A stretch of DNA of 64,000 nucleotides, from NCBI RefSeq assembly GCF_017798205.1, contig NZ_CP060010.1:868001-932000 (forward strand), in the 5' to 3' direction. The stretch comes from Cognatishimia activa. GTDB lineage: Bacteria > Pseudomonadota > Alphaproteobacteria > Rhodobacterales > Rhodobacteraceae. Within the stretch, counting starts at the first letter, position 1, and each line of letters begins with the position of its first letter. Of this stretch, positions 35,331 to 43,741 are shown piece after piece. The position numbers were made by a program, and so were the translations under genes. The notes beneath the pieces were generated by a model. That model was given only the letters and a program-made list of their open reading frames with translations, was not told where the DNA came from and did no database searches.

Positions 35331-36293
35331 ATGAGCTTTCGCATCCAACCCGCCGCACCGGCCCGCCCAAACCGCTGTCAGCTGTTTGGCCCAGCCTCTA
35401 ACACTAAACTCTTCGCCAAGATGGCAGCCTCTGCGGCCGATGTGATCAACATCGACCTCGAAGATTCTGTCGCGCCAAGCGACAAAGAGATGGCGCGCGC
35501 TAATGCGATTGAAGCGATCAATACGGTCGATTGGGGCAACAAATATCTCTCCGTGCGGATCAACGGTTTGGACACGCCCTACTGGTATCGCGACGTCGTG
35601 GATCTGCTGGAGCAATCCGGTGAGCGCCTGGATCAGATCATGATCCCAAAAGTGGGCTGCGCTGAGGACATCTATGCAGTCGACGCACTGGTCACCGCGA
35701 TTGAAGCCGCGAAGGGTCGTCAGAAGAAAATCTCTTTTGAGGTGATCATCGAATCTGCAGCGGGCATCGCCCATGCCGAGGAAATCGCGGCGGCGTCGCC
35801 ACGTCTGCAGGCCATGAGCCTCGGAGCCGCGGACTTCGCAGCCTCGATGGGCATGCAGACGACTGGCATCGGCGGCACGCAGGAAAACTATTACATGCTG
35901 CGCGAAGATCAGAAATACTGGTCCGACCCATGGCATTGGGCTCAGGCCAAGATCGTGGCGGCCTGCCGCACACACGGCGTTCTGCCGGTCGACGGGCCAT
36001 TTGGTGATTTCAGCGACGACGAAGGCTACATCGCGCAGGCGATGCGCTCGGCGACGCTGGGCATGGTCGGCAAATGGGCGATCCATCCGAAACAAATCAC
36101 GCTGGCGAACCAGGTCTTCACCCCATCGGAAGAGGCCGTCAACGAAGCCCGCGAAATCCTTGCGGCGATGGAACAGGCCAAAGCCAATGGCGAAGGCGCG
36201 ACCGTTTACAAAGGCCGTCTTGTCGACATCGCGTCCATCAAACAGGCCGAAGTGATTGTGGCGCAAGCCGAACTGATCGCAGCCTCAGCTTAA
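35331..36293 (+). CDS. mcl1: L-malyl-CoA/beta-methylmalyl-CoA lyase
   Basis: A 320-residue HpcH/HpaI-type lyase very like Mcl1 of Rhodobacter sphaeroides. It cleaves malyl-CoA and beta-methylmalyl-CoA to glyoxylate plus acetyl- or propionyl-CoA in the ethylmalonyl-CoA pathway. Motifs: NRCQLFGPAS, INIDLEDSVAP, YLSVRINGLDTP (Arg), FEVIIESAAGI (Glu), AMSLGAADFAASMG (Asp). The subunit length is normal. Confidence 0.95.
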   Translation: MSFRIQPAAPARPNRCQLFGPASNTKLFAKMAASAADVINIDLEDSVAPSDKEMARANAIEAINTVDWGNKYLSVRINGLDTPYWYRDVVDLLEQSGERLDQIMIPKVGCAEDIYAVDALVTAIEAAKGRQKKISFEVIIESAAGIAHAEEIAAASPRLQAMSLGAADFAASMGMQTTGIGGTQENYYMLREDQKYWSDPWHWAQAKIVAACRTHGVLPVDGPFGDFSDDEGYIAQAMRSATLGMVGKWAIHPKQITLANQVFTPSEEAVNEAREILAAMEQAKANGEGATVYKGRLVDIASIKQAEVIVAQAELIAASA

Positions 36294-36326
36294 GTCGCGT
36301 GCCGCTCCCTCGGGCGGCGCGCTCTT

Positions 36327-36363
36327 GGCAACCCGGTTGATTGCTCTTTCCTGCCGGGTTGCC
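36327..36363 (+). terminator. Inverted repeat after mcl1
   Basis: GGCAACCCGG (36327-36336) pairs perfectly with CCGGGTTGCC (36354-36363) across a 17-base loop. ATTCTT follows, so it may act as a terminator with a weak T tract. Confidence 0.65.
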
Positions 36364-36412
36364 ATTCTTGGTCAAATCTGCGCCATTTGCCGTGCCTAGA
36401 ACGAGACCGAAC

Positions 36413-37033
36413 ATGACCCAGCCCATCACCCTGATTCACACCGCTGAAATCCACCGCGCGAGCTTTTCGGCACTGCGCGACCGGATCGCGCCAGAGGCAG
36501 AGCTTGTGCAACACGTCCGCACGGATTGGCTGGACAAAGCGCGCAAACATGGGGTGCGTCAGGGTTTGATCGACGAGATCGCGGACCTTATCCACCAAGC
36601 CCCAGGCCCCGTCGTCTGTACCTGCACAACGCTTGGTGAAGCGGCGGCCGCGCTTGGCGCGATCCGTATTGATGCACCGATGATGGCGGAAGCGTCGCGG
36701 GCGGGCGGGCCGATCCTGATGGTCTATGCGCTTGAAAGTACCTTTGAGCCGTCCCTCGCACTTCTGGACTCCGCGCTACAGAACGCGCAGCAAGAAACCC
36801 AGGTGCTTCCGCTTTTCATCGGACAGTTCTGGCCGCTATTCGAAGCGGGCGAAGTCGAAGCCTTTACCGCCTGCGTCGCCGGAGCGGTCAAAGATGCGGT
36901 TGCCCACAATGACGTGGGATGCGTCATCCTTGCACAAGCCAGCATGGCCGCGGCTGCGCCTTTGCTGACCGACCTGGGCAAACCGGTCCTGACCTCTCCC
37001 GGAAGCGCCTTACGCGCGGCCCTTTCGGCCTAA
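36413..37033 (+). CDS. Asp/Glu-racemase-superfamily protein
   Basis: A 206-residue protein like aspartate/glutamate/hydantoin racemases. The first cysteine lies in VVCTCTTLGEAAA. The second active-site position, normally GCT, reads VILAQASM and has no cysteine, so two-base racemisation is doubtful. The ATG at 36413 opens the family-like part (ITLIHTAEIHRAS). It converges with an Lrp gene with overlapping stops. Confidence 0.7.
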   Translation: MTQPITLIHTAEIHRASFSALRDRIAPEAELVQHVRTDWLDKARKHGVRQGLIDEIADLIHQAPGPVVCTCTTLGEAAAALGAIRIDAPMMAEASRAGGPILMVYALESTFEPSLALLDSALQNAQQETQVLPLFIGQFWPLFEAGEVEAFTACVAGAVKDAVAHNDVGCVILAQASMAAAAPLLTDLGKPVLTSPGSALRAALSA

Positions 37034-37482
37034 GCGCGCTCGTCTTTAGGGGAGCCCATAACAACATAGGATGTGATGGAGTTGACCTGAGGCACAGTGC
37101 CCAAAACATCCGTGTGAAAGGCTTTATAGGCCACAAGATCAGTGGCCTCGACGCGCAAGAGATACTCAACAGACCCTGTGATATTGTGGCATTCCACTAC
37201 CTCGGGCGCGCGGGCAATCGCGCGTTCGAAAGATTCCTGAGCCTCTTTCGTGTGCTGGTTCAACCCAACGGTAATATAGGCCACAAAACCGATGCCCCGT
37301 TTCGAGCGATCCAAGACCGCGCGATACCCTGCAATGACACCAGATCGCTCCAGATCCTGCACCCGTCGCAGGCAGGCAGACGGCGATAGCCCGACACGAT
37401 CGGCCAGTTCCAGATTTGAGATGCGCCCATCGCGCGAGAGTTCGCGCAATATCTTGTCGTTGATATGATCAGTTTTCGCCAT
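37030..37482 (-). CDS. Lrp/AsnC family regulator, probable regulator of lysE-type exporter
   Basis: A 150-residue Lrp protein: HTH (INDKILRELSRDGRISNLELADRV in outline; LSPSACLRRVQDLERSGVI) and RAM domain (YITVGLNQHTKEAQESFERAI onward). The start at 37482 begins MAKTDHIND. It is divergent from a LysE exporter gene, and such pairs often sense the exported amino acid. Confidence 0.9.
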   Translation of the reverse strand: MAKTDHINDKILRELSRDGRISNLELADRVGLSPSACLRRVQDLERSGVIAGYRAVLDRSKRGIGFVAYITVGLNQHTKEAQESFERAIARAPEVVECHNITGSVEYLLRVEATDLVAYKAFHTDVLGTVPQVNSITSYVVMGSPKDERA

Positions 37483-37555
37483 TGATTGCAAAAATAGATA
37501 CAAAGTGACAAAGAACGCAATTCAAATGCGCAAATTTTCCGCCACATTCACCCCT

Positions 37556-38149
37556 ATGACCTACGAAATCCTCACCGGCCTTATCGGCTTTGCCTTTGTC
37601 ACCTCGATCACTCCGGGGCCCAATAACCTGATGCTCATGGCCTCGGGCGCCAATTTTGGCTTTATGCGCACCATTCCGCATATGTTGGGGATCGGCATCG
37701 GCTTTACGGTCATGGTCGCTCTGGTGGGCTTTGGGTTGATGCAGATCTTCGATCTGGTGCCATACAGCTACGAAGCGCTCACGGCCGCGAGCATCCTCTA
37801 CTTGCTTTGGCTTGCTTGGAAGTTCGCCAATGCGGGCGAACCTGAGACCCAAGGCGCTTCCGCCAACCCGATGAATTTTCTGCAGGCAGCGGCGTTTCAA
37901 TGGGTGAACCCAAAGGCGTGGTACATGGCGCTCTCCGCGATCACGCTTTACGCGCCCACGCGCGACATTACGGCTGTGCTTTTGGTCGCACTGGCCTTCG
38001 GCGCCGTCAACCTGCCCTGCGTCAGCAGTTGGACCGTTCTGGGCCAACAGATGCGCCGTTTCCTGACCAACAGCGTCAGGCTCAGACTGTTCAACTGGAC
38101 AATGGCCCTGCTCTTGCTGGCCTCAGCCCTTCCTGCGCTATTTGGCTAG
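37556..38149 (+). CDS. LysE family amino-acid exporter
   Basis: A 197-residue LysE/RhtB transporter with about five to six membrane segments. The N-terminal motif ITPGPNNLMLMASGANFGF is diagnostic, as is FQWVNPKAWYMALSAI. It exports amino acids or related compounds by proton exchange. The ATG at 37556 opens the first helix. The divergent Lrp gene is the probable regulator. Confidence 0.92.
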   Translation: MTYEILTGLIGFAFVTSITPGPNNLMLMASGANFGFMRTIPHMLGIGIGFTVMVALVGFGLMQIFDLVPYSYEALTAASILYLLWLAWKFANAGEPETQGASANPMNFLQAAAFQWVNPKAWYMALSAITLYAPTRDITAVLLVALAFGAVNLPCVSSWTVLGQQMRRFLTNSVRLRLFNWTMALLLLASALPALFG

Positions 38150-38225
38150 AACTTCGCACCCAGATCTGTTGCAATTCCCGATCCGCGTCGTCATATAGCA
38201 CAGTCAAGGTGACGTGGAGTGAACG

Positions 38226-39188
38226 ATGACCAACTACCTCGATTTTGAAAAACCGCTGGCGGAAATCGAAGGCAAAGCCGAAGAATTGCGCGCGATGGCG
38301 CGGCAGAACGAGGAAATGGACGTCACAGACGAAGCCGCAGCGCTGGATCGCAAGGCCGAAGAGCTGCTGCAAGAGCTTTATAAAACGCTGACCCCTTGGC
38401 GCAAATGTCAGGTCGCACGCCACCCCGAGCGCCCGCACTGCAAAGACTATATCGAAGCGCTGTTCACGGAATATACGCCGCTCGCGGGCGACCGGAACTT
38501 TGCCGATGACCATGCGGTTATGGGCGGTCTGGCACGGTTCAACGACCAGCCTGTGGTCGTGATCGGCCATGAAAAAGGCAATGACACCAAGTCGCGGATC
38601 GCGCGCAACTTTGGCATGGCGCGCCCGGAAGGCTATCGCAAAGCGATCCGCCTGATGGAGATGGCGGATAAGTTCGGCCTGCCGATCATTGCCTTGGTGG
38701 ACACGCCCGGTGCCTACCCCGGCAAAGGTGCCGAAGAGCGTGGCCAGTCCGAGGCCATTGCCCGCAGCACCGAGAAATGCCTGCAGGTCGGCGTACCAGT
38801 GATTTCGATCATCATCGGCGAAGGCGGATCCGGCGGGGCTGTGGCCTTTGCCTCGGCCAATAAGGTCGCGATGCTGGAACATTCGGTTTACTCGGTGATT
38901 TCCCCCGAGGGCTGCGCGTCCATCCTTTGGAAAGACGCCGAGAAGATGCGCGAAGCAGCGGAAGCCCTGCGTTTGACGGCTCAGGACTTGCTGAAACTGG
39001 GTGTGGCGGATCGCACCGTGTCGGAACCTATGGGCGGTGCACATCGCGATCGTCCGGCGGCTATCGAGGCTGTCGGAAAAGCGATCGGCGATATGTTGAA
39101 AGAACTGTCCGAACTGGATCGCGACGGCTTGATCGCTGCGCGCCGCAAGAAGTTCCTCGACTTGGGCAGCAAAGGCCTCGCGGCCTAA
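38226..39188 (+). CDS. accA: Acetyl-CoA carboxylase carboxyltransferase subunit alpha
   Basis: A 320-residue AccA, which with AccD transfers the carboxyl group from biotin to acetyl-CoA for fatty acid synthesis. The N-terminal coiled coil ([19 protein letters not shown]) and the crotonase-like core ([47 protein letters not shown]) are complete. It ends by overlapping the stop of the convergent GntR gene. Confidence 0.97.
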   Translation: MTNYLDFEKPLAEIEGKAEELRAMARQNEEMDVTDEAAALDRKAEELLQELYKTLTPWRKCQVARHPERPHCKDYIEALFTEYTPLAGDRNFADDHAVMGGLARFNDQPVVVIGHEKGNDTKSRIARNFGMARPEGYRKAIRLMEMADKFGLPIIALVDTPGAYPGKGAEERGQSEAIARSTEKCLQVGVPVISIIIGEGGSGGAVAFASANKVAMLEHSVYSVISPEGCASILWKDAEKMREAAEALRLTAQDLLKLGVADRTVSEPMGGAHRDRPAAIEAVGKAIGDMLKELSELDRDGLIAARRKKFLDLGSKGLAA

Positions 39189-39835
39189 TTCGCGAGCAAC
39201 CTCAGACCCTGCGTCACATCTGACCGTACCGCCAATCGCAATCCCGGCTCGTCTCCCGCCTTTAGGGCTGCGAGGATCAGTCTGTGATACTGTGGCGGCT
39301 CGGTTTTACGCAGCTTGCCATAGAGAGCCCGCATCGTCGGACCAAGTTGCAGCCAAACGGTCTCTGCCATCGCCAACATAGCAGGCGCCTGCGCGCGCAA
39401 GTAGAGCGCTCGGTGAAAATCCAAATTCGCGCGGATATATTTGACCGGATCACGCATCGCGACCGCATCAGCGACACGCCCATTGATGGTCTGCAAACGA
39501 TCAATCAGCGCCATGTGCGCACGCGGCAAGGCACGGCTGGCGAGCTCCACCTCAAGGAGCGCACGCAAGGACGCGAGCTCTTCGATCCGGTCAGGGGTCA
39601 GCTCTGGCGTCGAAATGCGCCCCGAGCTGGACATGGTCAACGCCCCTTCGGCAACCAAACGCCGTACCGATTCCCGCGCAGGGGTCATCGAGACCTCATA
39701 TTCCGCCCCAATCCCCCTGAGGGTCAGAGGTACGCCGGGCAGGATTTCCCCATGCATAATGCGACTGCGAAGGCCGCGGTAAACGCGATCATGGGCGGAG
39801 GTCGAGGCCTCTAGTGGCTTGGTCGTGGGCAACAT
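39185..39835 (-). CDS. GntR family regulator, FadR subfamily (FCD domain)
   Basis: A 216-residue GntR protein: winged HTH ([40 protein letters not shown]) and helical FCD effector domain ([28 protein letters not shown]). FCD ligands are usually carboxylic acids. No adjacent divergent target is evident, as the upstream gene is also on the minus strand. Confidence 0.9.
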   Translation of the reverse strand: MLPTTKPLEASTSAHDRVYRGLRSRIMHGEILPGVPLTLRGIGAEYEVSMTPARESVRRLVAEGALTMSSSGRISTPELTPDRIEELASLRALLEVELASRALPRAHMALIDRLQTINGRVADAVAMRDPVKYIRANLDFHRALYLRAQAPAMLAMAETVWLQLGPTMRALYGKLRKTEPPQYHRLILAALKAGDEPGLRLAVRSDVTQGLRLLAN

Positions 39836-39866
39836 TCAGCAAATGTGATCACAAACCTAGAGGCCG

Positions 39867-40556
39867 TCAATCCTCAAATCTATAGCGATGCAGCTTTTCG
39901 CCATGCTGCCTCAGCCAGGTGCGTTCTGCTTTATGGGGGCCAAAGAGCGTATGGACCTCGTCCCAGAAGGCCTTGGAGTGGTTCATCTGCGCCAAATGCG
40001 CGACCTCGTGGGCCGCCACATAGTGCAGCACTTCTTCGGGTCCCATCACCAAACGCCAGGAAAACATGAGCGCGCCCGCGCTGCTACAGGATCCCCAGCG
40101 CGACCGAGTATCTCGCAAGGTTATCCGCGCGTAAGGACGCCCCAGATCCCGAGAATACCCATCACAGGCCTCAACAAGCCTGTTCCGGGCCTCGGTTTTC
40201 AAAAACGCCTGCACCCGCGCCCCTACGCGCGCGCCGGAAGGCACCAACAGAGCCTCTCCGTCACGCTTCACTGACCGTCCCTGCCCCGCCCCAACAGTGA
40301 GCAATTCACCCTGGAACGGCAGCTCAGTCCCAAGCGTCACCTGCACAGCCTCAGGCCGTGCCGCCATATTGCGCACAAGCCAATCGGCCTTAGATTGCGC
40401 AAATTCCAACGCCTCAGACTCAGGGACTCGGTTCGGCAGGGTCAGCGTCACACGCCCATCCAGCCGAGACACACGCAAACTGATCCGACGCGCCCGCGCA
40501 GAGCGTCGCAGCACAATCGGAATATCCGGCGCGCCTGGCACAAAAAATTCAGTCAT
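39867..40556 (-). CDS. M48-like metal-dependent hydrolase (YgjP/DUF45)
   Basis: A 229-residue zinc-metallopeptidase-like protein of the DUF45 family. The zinc motif is VAAHEVAHLAQMNHSKAFWDEV (HEVAH plus a later His). The region ITLRDTRSRWGSCSSAGALMFSWRL is also characteristic. The ATG at 40556 starts MTEFFVPG; upstream GTG at 40568 is an alternative. Natural substrates are not known. Confidence 0.9.
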   Translation of the reverse strand: MTEFFVPGAPDIPIVLRRSARARRISLRVSRLDGRVTLTLPNRVPESEALEFAQSKADWLVRNMAARPEAVQVTLGTELPFQGELLTVGAGQGRSVKRDGEALLVPSGARVGARVQAFLKTEARNRLVEACDGYSRDLGRPYARITLRDTRSRWGSCSSAGALMFSWRLVMGPEEVLHYVAAHEVAHLAQMNHSKAFWDEVHTLFGPHKAERTWLRQHGEKLHRYRFED

Positions 40557-40662
40557 TTCGCCCCCCACGCCACTTGTTTCACGTTACCCTTTGACTATCT
40601 CCGCCACTTATGGCAGTTGGCCCGAACTGTCGACAAGACTCACGTGATTAAAGGGGAAACCT

Positions 40663-40986
40663 ATGCCCAAAGAAGAATGGGGCGTAAAGCGTCTGTGCCC
40701 AACCACTGGCAAGCGTTTCTACGACCTGAACAAAGACCCGATCGTCAGCCCATACACCGGCGAAGTCGTCGAGCTGGACACCGGCAAGAGCCGCATGATC
40801 GCAGCCGATAGCGAAGACGCAGCGACGCTGAAAGCCAAAGCCAACGACGGCGATGATGCGGACGTGTTGGATGATGATGACACCGTCGATCTGGAACTGG
40901 ATGATGATGTTCTGGACGAAGACGAAGACGACAATGTCTCTCTCGAAGAGATTGCGGACATGCCGTCTGAGGACGACGACTCTTAA
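40663..40986 (+). CDS. TIGR02300/FYDLN-acid family protein
   Basis: A 107-residue alphaproteobacterial protein. The conserved start is EEWGVKRLCPTTGKRFYDLNKDPIVSPYTG; the second half is nearly all Asp, Glu and Val and probably disordered. A zinc-ribbon-like N-terminus is possible, though only one cysteine is present. The role is unknown. A terminator follows, then the tRNA-Ala gene. Confidence 0.93.
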   Translation: MPKEEWGVKRLCPTTGKRFYDLNKDPIVSPYTGEVVELDTGKSRMIAADSEDAATLKAKANDGDDADVLDDDDTVDLELDDDVLDEDEDDNVSLEEIADMPSEDDDS

Positions 40987-40992
40987 ATGAAT

Positions 40993-41024
40993 AAAGGTGG
41001 GATTTTTCACTTGATCCCACCTTT
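40993..41024 (+). terminator. Intrinsic terminator before tRNA-Ala
   Basis: AAAGGTGGGAT pairs with ATCCCACCTTT over a loop of about ten bases; TTT closes the stem, followed by CCC. Confidence 0.8.
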
Positions 41025-41073
41025 CCCAACGCCTAACTAGGCGCGCAGGGATCGCGATAGATCCAACAGGTTT

Positions 41074-41149
<76 letters not shown>

Positions 41150-41555
41150 AATCTCCGAAAATAAATCAGCATTATTTTCAAATGGTTGCACGGTACCCGG
41201 CTACCTCCAGGCAATCGTGTCACCGTTTTTCTAGTAGTCCTCGGTCACTGTCGTGTCACACGTTTGTATCGTTCTTAGTATGCTGAACAAGGATTGGCTA
41301 TCGGCCGCATTCGGCTCATAGCGGACATTCATGCGATTTACCCAATGCTGCGGTGCTGCTCGTCAAACCGGACTATCGCCACGCTGGCGTATTCCGAGCA
41401 TAGTTGGTTGTCAGCTATGGGCACAAAGCTGCCGCGCTGCAATTTGCCTCAACAAATATACATAGCGAAATAGGCTGTTGAATGAACAACCATCGCGCAC
41501 TTAGCCCTCGACGCGATCCCCCGCTAATGGATCGTGATGTTGTCCAAACATGTTG
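41150..41555. other. Gene-free junction between tRNA-Ala and the catabolic island
   Basis: This 406-base stretch has no convincing ORF, rRNA or tRNA. Parts such as CGGCTCATAGCGGACATTCATG look like the decayed non-coding sequence common between genes in Rhodobacteraceae. No integrase and no repeat of the tRNA 3' end were found by eye. Confidence 0.5.
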
Positions 41556-42683
41556 CTAAGAATTTACCTTCACCCAAGCACTATTGTTTTCCGAAGATTT
41601 CACACAGGCCGAGACAAAAGCCATCCCGAACACACCATCATTGATGTTGGGAAGTGGATCACTTTGCGGTGCGTCAGATTTCCTGTCATGAGCCCGAATG
41701 AGTTTTGCTGCATCAGCATAAATAGTTCCAAAGGCCTCAAGATATCCTTCGGGATGCCCAGACGGAATACGCGTGTCGGCAGGAGACGTTCCTGGACCAC
41801 CCCTAGTCAAAACCTGTTTTGGTTCGCCGAAACGAGTGAATAGCAGCACATTCGGGTTCTCTTGCGACCATTCGATACCCGCCTTGCTCCCATAGATCCG
41901 TAAAGTGAGATTGTTCTCGTTGCCAACAGCCACCTGGCTAGACCAGAGCATTCCTTTGGCCCCACCTCCGAAGCGCAGGAACACTTGTGCATTGTCGTCC
42001 AAGCCCCGCCCAGGGACGAAAGTGTCAAGGTCAGCGGCAACTTCTTTCACTTCGAGGCCAGTTACGAAAGTTGCCAAATTTATCGCGTGGGTCCCAATGT
42101 CGCCAATGCATCCCCCCGCGCCAGATTTGGCTGGGTCCGTGCGCCAGTCAGCTTGTTTATTTGAAACTTCCTCGGCCAACCAGTCCTGCGCGTATTCAAC
42201 TTGAACAACGCGAATGTCACCCAGTTCACCACCGGCAATCATCTGTCGGGCTTGGCGGACCAAAGGATATCCCGTGTAGTTGTGAGTCAAAACGAAACAC
42301 TTGCCAGACTCTTTCACAGCATGTGCGATGTCGCGTGCTTGATCTAAAGTTGCAGACAGTGGTTTGTCGCAGATGACGTGGATGCCGTAGTTCAAAAATG
42401 AAATCGCCGGACCCGCGTGAGCATGGTTCGGTGTCACGATTGCAACGGCGTCAATTCCATCAGCTCGGTCCGCTTCAGCTTGGGCCATGGCCGCAAAGTT
42501 GCTGTAGCTGCGGTCGTCAGAAATTCCAAGCTCACGTGATGAAGTCAAAGCGCGCTCAGGATCAGAACTCAACGCACCGGCGACAAGCTCCCATTGATCG
42601 TCGAGACGTGCTGCCATCCGGTGCACAGCGCCAATGAAAGCTCCCTGCCCCCCGCCGACCATGCCAAGCTTCAATCTTGTCAT
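41556..42683 (-). CDS. Gfo/Idh/MocA family oxidoreductase
   Basis: A 375-residue NAD(P)-dependent sugar dehydrogenase. The nucleotide-binding start is LKLGMVGGGQGAFIGAVHRM, the catalytic CDKPLSATLDQA holds the family's E/D-K-P lysine, and the C-terminal domain contains GGCIGDIGTHAINLATFVTG. It probably oxidises a sugar or glycoside at C1 or C3. It is the last gene of a nine-gene minus-strand operon and starts four bases inside the preceding isomerase gene. Confidence 0.9.
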   Translation of the reverse strand: MTRLKLGMVGGGQGAFIGAVHRMAARLDDQWELVAGALSSDPERALTSSRELGISDDRSYSNFAAMAQAEADRADGIDAVAIVTPNHAHAGPAISFLNYGIHVICDKPLSATLDQARDIAHAVKESGKCFVLTHNYTGYPLVRQARQMIAGGELGDIRVVQVEYAQDWLAEEVSNKQADWRTDPAKSGAGGCIGDIGTHAINLATFVTGLEVKEVAADLDTFVPGRGLDDNAQVFLRFGGGAKGMLWSSQVAVGNENNLTLRIYGSKAGIEWSQENPNVLLFTRFGEPKQVLTRGGPGTSPADTRIPSGHPEGYLEAFGTIYADAAKLIRAHDRKSDAPQSDPLPNINDGVFGMAFVSACVKSSENNSAWVKVNS

Positions 42684-43741
42684 TTATTCAGCCCCAGCAT
42701 CTTGTTAATCTGCGCCTTGTCGACCTCGCCTCCAGCAAAGTCATCAAAGGCTTTGTCCGTCACTTCTATAATGTGATCGCGGATGAACGGAGCCCCCTCC
42801 GCTGCGCCCTGTTCTGGAGACTTCAGACAGCATTCCCATTCTAATACCGCCCAGCTTTCATAGCCATGCGTCGCCAAACGCGAAAAAATGCCTTTGAAGT
42901 CAACTTGCCCATCGCCCAGGCTCCGGAAACGCCCAGCGCGATTGAGCCAAGGCTGATAGCCAGAATAGACGCCTTGCCGACCGTCCGGGTTAAACTCGGC
43001 ATCTTTGACGTGATAGGCGCAGATTCTTTCGTGGTATATGTCGATAAAGCTGAGATAATCCATCTGCTGCAGGAGAAAGTGCGATGGATCATAATTGATC
43101 TGCGCACGCCGTTGACCGTTGACGGCGTCTACAAACATCTCAAAAGTTGCGCCGTCAAAAACGTCTTCGCCCGGATGGATTTCAAAGCCAATGTCTACGC
43201 CATTATCCTCGTAGGTATTCAGGATCGGCGTCCAGCGACGGCCAAGTTCTGCAAAGGCCTCTTTGATAAGCCCGGCTGGGCGCTGTGGCCAGGGGTAGAG
43301 GTACGGGAACGCAAGGCTTCCTGTGAAGCTGACCGAAACATCAAGCCCTAGTTTACGGCTGACTTTGGCAACTTTGGTCACTTGATCCACAGCCCAGGCC
43401 TGACGCGCTGCTGGCTTGCCCTTTACATGGTCAGGCGCAAAAGCGTCAAAGGCAGTGTCGTAAGCTGGGTTAACTGCAACCAACTGACCCTGCAGATGCG
43501 AGGATAACTCGGTGACGGAAACACCTGCATCCGCACAAATGCCCTTTACCTCATCGCAGTAGCAGTCGCTTTCCGCCGCTAAATCGAGATCAAATAGGCG
43601 CTTATCAAAAGTCGGGATCTGCACGCCCTTATAACCAAGGCCCGCCGCCCATTTCGTAATGGTTTCTAGTGAGTTGAAGGGAGCATCGTCCCCTGCAAAT
43701 TGAGCGAGAAAGAGCGCAGGGCCTTTAATCAATCCTGGCAT
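42680..43741 (-). CDS. Sugar phosphate isomerase/epimerase family protein (TIM barrel)
   Basis: A 353-residue xylose-isomerase-like TIM barrel (AP endonuclease 2 superfamily). Likely metal ligands are the Glu in FEIHPGEDVFD, Asp/His in NYDPSHFL, His in YHVKDAEF and Glu in LEWECC. It could isomerise a keto-sugar or act on 3-keto glycosides together with the neighbouring dehydrogenases. The start ATG follows GAGGAG and overlaps the GH43 stop by 13 bases. Confidence 0.88.
   Translation of the reverse strand: MPGLIKGPALFLAQFAGDDAPFNSLETITKWAAGLGYKGVQIPTFDKRLFDLDLAAESDCYCDEVKGICADAGVSVTELSSHLQGQLVAVNPAYDTAFDAFAPDHVKGKPAARQAWAVDQVTKVAKVSRKLGLDVSVSFTGSLAFPYLYPWPQRPAGLIKEAFAELGRRWTPILNTYEDNGVDIGFEIHPGEDVFDGATFEMFVDAVNGQRRAQINYDPSHFLLQQMDYLSFIDIYHERICAYHVKDAEFNPDGRQGVYSGYQPWLNRAGRFRSLGDGQVDFKGIFSRLATHGYESWAVLEWECCLKSPEQGAAEGAPFIRDHIIEVTDKAFDDFAGGEVDKAQINKMLGLNK

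Noticed and set aside
35280-36266. Minus-strand frame opposite mcl1
   Set aside because: The mcl1 reading frame matches a known enzyme throughout; the opposite frame is low in complexity and unlike any protein I know.
38091-39044. Minus-strand frame opposite accA
   Set aside because: accA is a complete essential gene; this frame is its shadow.
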